Source: Methylophaga sp. UBA3192 (lineage in GTDB: Bacteria; Pseudomonadota; Gammaproteobacteria; Nitrosococcales; Methylophagaceae). From it: a stretch of DNA of 9,342 nt. The notes below the pieces were generated by a model. That model did no database searches. It was not told the DNA's origin and saw only the letters and a program-made list of their open reading frames with translations. The first letter of the stretch is position 1; the number at the start of each line of letters is the position of its first letter. The translations under genes were made by a program, and so were the position numbers. Positions 7,393-9,342 of this stretch are shown here, in pieces. The stretch is from positions 1 through 9,342 of the forward strand of contig DEXE01000001.1 in the NCBI GenBank assembly GCA_002363955.1, read 5' to 3'.

Positions 7393-7887
7393 ATGGACAA
7401 ACCACTGGTAGGTGTAGTGATGGGTAGCAATAGTGACTGGCCTGTCATGCAAAAAGCCGTGGAACAACTGGATGCTTTTGGCATAGCCTATGAAACCCGA
7501 GTTGTTTCTGCTCACCGTACACCCGATCTACTCACCGAATATGCCAAAACGGCTAAAACCAAAGGCTTAAGCTGTATTATCGCTGGCGCCGGTGGTGCCG
7601 CGCATTTACCAGGCATGCTCGCAGCGAATACATTAATTCCTGTTTTGGGAGTGCCGGTCCCATCGCGTTATCTTAAGGGTCAGGACTCTCTGTTATCCAT
7701 TGTTCAAATGCCAAAAGGTATACCCGTTGCGACTTTTGCCATTGGCGAAGCAGGTGCTGCCAATGCTGCCTTATTTGCCATTGCCCAGCTGGCCATTCAC
7801 GACCAGAAGCTGGCCGCAAAACTAGAACAGTTTCGTAAAGATCAGCACCAGGCGGTCTTGGATATGACACTTCCACCACTAGCATAA
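7393..7887 (+). CDS. purE: N5-carboxyaminoimidazole ribonucleotide mutase, class I PurE
   Basis: PurE moves the carboxylate of N5-CAIR to carbon 4, giving CAIR, the step after PurK in bacterial de novo purine synthesis. The 164-residue protein has the usual class I length. Its N-terminal phosphate-binding loop is VMGSNSDW (residues 9-16). The catalytic histidine is H41 in SAHRTP. The glycine-rich GAGGAAHLPGM spans 65-75, and GQDSLLSIVQMPKG spans 96-109. The open frame extends to an ATG at 7270, but those extra 41 residues do not resemble PurE and would cover the promoter region. The ATG at 7393 puts the conserved MGSNSD motif at the normal distance, with only a weak GGA (7384-7386) ahead of it. 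purK follows after 13 bases, and class I PurE together with PurK is the expected bacterial pairing. Confidence 0.96.
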   Translation: MDKPLVGVVMGSNSDWPVMQKAVEQLDAFGIAYETRVVSAHRTPDLLTEYAKTAKTKGLSCIIAGAGGAAHLPGMLAANTLIPVLGVPVPSRYLKGQDSLLSIVQMPKGIPVATFAIGEAGAANAALFAIAQLAIHDQKLAAKLEQFRKDQHQAVLDMTLPPLA

Positions 7888-7900
7888 AACTGAGGATGTA

Positions 7901-9031
7901 ATGATTTTACCAGGAGCAACATTAGGAATGCTGGGTGGCGGTCAATTAGGCCGCATGTTTACGACTGCAGCACAAACCATGGGCTACAAAGTTATTGTGT
8001 TGGATCCCGATAAGAACAGTCCTGCAGGAATTATTGCCGACGAGCATATTTGTGCTGCCTACACAGATGACTCCGCCCTGGCTGAGCTTGCGCAACGTTG
8101 CGCTGCAATTACAACCGAATTTGAAAATATTCCTGCCAGCACATTAGCCTTTCTGGAACAACGCACCGTTGTCCATCCCTCCTCAACCGCCCTGGCCAGT
8201 ACGCAAAACCGTAATGTTGAAAAGAGCTTTATTCGTGCCCAGGGCATTGCCACCGCGCCGTTTGTCAGTATTAACAGCACTGATGATATTACCAGCATCG
8301 GTGACCAGATTAACTTCCCGGCGATTTTGAAAGTCGCAACCTTTGGCTATGACGGTAAAGGTCAGATTGTTTGTGAAGATTTACAGGCTGTCCATAAGGC
8401 CTTCGAGGCCTTAGGCCAAAAAGAATGCGTTCTGGAGCAACGAATCGATTTGGAACGTGAAATATCCGTTGTGCTGGCGCGTAGTCAGGACGGGCAGATC
8501 AGCGCTTTTCCAGTAGCTGAAAATGTGCATATCAATGGTATTTTGCACTCGACTACCGTGCCAAGTATTGCGGCAGAATCACTTCAGCAAACGGCGATTG
8601 AAATGGCCAGTACAATTGCTGAAGGCCTTCGTTATGTTGGCACCATGGCAGTTGAATTTTTTGTCTCCAAACAAGGGGATATCATTGCCAATGAAATTGC
8701 ACCACGGCCGCATAATTCCGGACATTACACACTGGATGCCTGTCGCACATCTCAATTCGAACAACAAGTTCGGATGCTTTGCGGGCTTCCTGCCGGAAAT
8801 GCGGAATTAATTTCGCCGGTAGTGATGATTAATTTGCTAGGTGATGTTTGGGGCAATAGCCAGCCACACTGGGATAAACTGCTTGCTCAGCCAGATATAA
8901 AGCTGCATCTTTACGGAAAAAAAGAAGCACGCGCTGGTCGGAAAATGGGTCACTTTAATGTGCTTTCTGCTGACGCGTCCCAGGCAATGGAGCTGGCCAG
9001 TCAAACTTTTGAAGCCATTAAAGCTGATTAA
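7901..9031 (+). CDS. purK: N5-carboxyaminoimidazole ribonucleotide synthase (ATP-grasp)
   Basis: PurK uses ATP and bicarbonate to carboxylate AIR to N5-CAIR, the substrate of PurE. The 376-residue product fits the family. The N-terminal nucleotide-binding-like fold carries LGMLGGGQLGRMF (residues 8-20), followed by TTEFENIP (71-78). The ATP-grasp domain has the glycine-rich ATP loop ATFGYDGKGQ (146-155) and the metal-binding block NEIAPRPHNSGHYTLDAC (264-281), with E252 upstream in VEFF. The C-terminal domain ends with the typical KEARAGRKMGHFNVL (341-355). The ATG is preceded by GAGG (7892-7895) at a good distance and lies 13 bases after the purE stop. The stop codon overlaps the next gene by one base. 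Confidence 0.97.
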   Translation: MILPGATLGMLGGGQLGRMFTTAAQTMGYKVIVLDPDKNSPAGIIADEHICAAYTDDSALAELAQRCAAITTEFENIPASTLAFLEQRTVVHPSSTALASTQNRNVEKSFIRAQGIATAPFVSINSTDDITSIGDQINFPAILKVATFGYDGKGQIVCEDLQAVHKAFEALGQKECVLEQRIDLEREISVVLARSQDGQISAFPVAENVHINGILHSTTVPSIAAESLQQTAIEMASTIAEGLRYVGTMAVEFFVSKQGDIIANEIAPRPHNSGHYTLDACRTSQFEQQVRMLCGLPAGNAELISPVVMINLLGDVWGNSQPHWDKLLAQPDIKLHLYGKKEARAGRKMGHFNVLSADASQAMELASQTFEAIKAD

Positions 9032-9306
9032 TGCATAACATAACCATTACCTACTGCACACAATGTCGCTGGATGTTGCGGGCCGCCTGGATGGCCCAGG
9101 AACTGCTCAGCACTTTTGACGGTGAGATTGCAGAATTAACGCTTAAACCGGCTACCGGTGGCGTTTTTGAAGTAACGGCAGATAATGCGTTGGTCTGGTC
9201 AAGAAAACAGGAAGGCCGCTTTCCTGATATTACCGAACTAAAACAACGTGTTCGTGATGTCATTGCTCCGGAACAGGATTTAGGTCATTCTGATAGAAAA
9301 AAGTAA
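9031..9306 (+). CDS. SelT/SelW/SelH-like (Rdx family) thioredoxin-fold protein, cysteine form
   Basis: A 91-residue protein with a CxxC redox motif at C9-C12 (YCTQCRW) right after the first beta strand, as in the Rdx family that includes eukaryotic selenoprotein W. Further family features are TFDGEI (28-33), the TLKPATGGVFEV block (37-48), WSRKQEGRFPD (56-66) and the basic tail DLGHSDRKK (83-91). Both motif positions are ordinary cysteine codons (TGC and TGT), so no selenocysteine is involved. There is no signal peptide or membrane segment, so it should be cytosolic. The biochemical role of bacterial members is not established; a redox or thiol function is inferred from the motif. The ATG overlaps the purK TAA in the string TAATG, implying translational coupling. 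It ends with tandem stops, TAA TAA. Confidence 0.85.
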   Translation: MHNITITYCTQCRWMLRAAWMAQELLSTFDGEIAELTLKPATGGVFEVTADNALVWSRKQEGRFPDITELKQRVRDVIAPEQDLGHSDRKK

Positions 9307-9321
9307 TAACCGGGTTTGAAT

Positions 9322-9341
9322 TGTCTTGTCCTGAAATAAGT
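9322..9341 (+). repeat. Right copy of 20-bp terminal inverted repeat, probable insertion-sequence tip
   Basis: Exact inverted partner of positions 1-20. It starts with TG at 9322, fifteen bases after the stop of the Rdx-like gene, and the element would extend to the right of the window. No terminator for the purEK transcript is seen between the gene and the repeat; a putative element inserted here could have displaced it, or it may lie beyond the window. Confidence 0.55.
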
Positions 9342-9342
9342 T

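Noticed and set aside
7254..7484. Minus-strand open frame of 76 codons across the purE start and the divergent region
   Set aside because: It overlaps the confident purE gene antisense and the gltB promoter, has no ribosome binding site I can see, and does not resemble a known family.
9043..9066. Possible selenocysteine site in the Rdx-like protein
   Set aside because: Both motif positions are cysteine codons (TGC and TGT) and no in-frame TGA interrupts the gene.

Overview
The window looks like a piece of a gammaproteobacterial chromosome of moderate GC. The GltB, GltD, HemE, PurE and PurK proteins read like close relatives of the enterobacterial and pseudomonad versions. The order gltB-gltD-hemE is one I know from Pseudomonas-type gammaproteobacteria. 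I cannot name the genus from sequence alone; a marine or methylotrophic gammaproteobacterium would fit, but that is only a guess. Nearly all of the window is housekeeping metabolism.

Layout. Positions 1-20 and 9322-9341 carry a perfect 20-bp inverted repeat whose inner borders are CA and TG; these look like insertion-sequence tips lying just outside each end. From right to left on the minus strand come gltB (7158-2668), gltD (2643-1237) and hemE (1109-45). A hairpin terminator sits between gltD and hemE. On the plus strand, divergent from gltB, are purE (7393-7887), purK (7901-9031) and a 91-residue SelW/Rdx-like thioredoxin-fold protein (9031-9306) that overlaps the purK stop by one base. 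The only sizeable non-coding stretch is the 234-bp divergent region 7159-7392. It holds a good sigma-70-type promoter for gltB (TTGAAT, 17 bp, TATACT), a leader of about 95 nt with hairpins and a possible small leader ORF ending 6 nt before gltB, and an AT-rich likely purE promoter region.

How the genes work together. GltB and GltD form the NADPH-dependent glutamate synthase (GOGAT), which with glutamine synthetase assimilates ammonium into glutamate. HemE makes coproporphyrinogen III in the heme pathway; many bacteria of this group make the heme precursor ALA from glutamate, so the linkage may be metabolic, though this is inference. PurK and PurE together convert AIR to CAIR in de novo purine synthesis. 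The role of the Rdx-like protein is unknown; its tight coupling to purK shows co-expression rather than a proven purine role.

No phage, defence, CRISPR or toxin system is visible. The least explained parts are the gltB leader and the terminal repeat pair.
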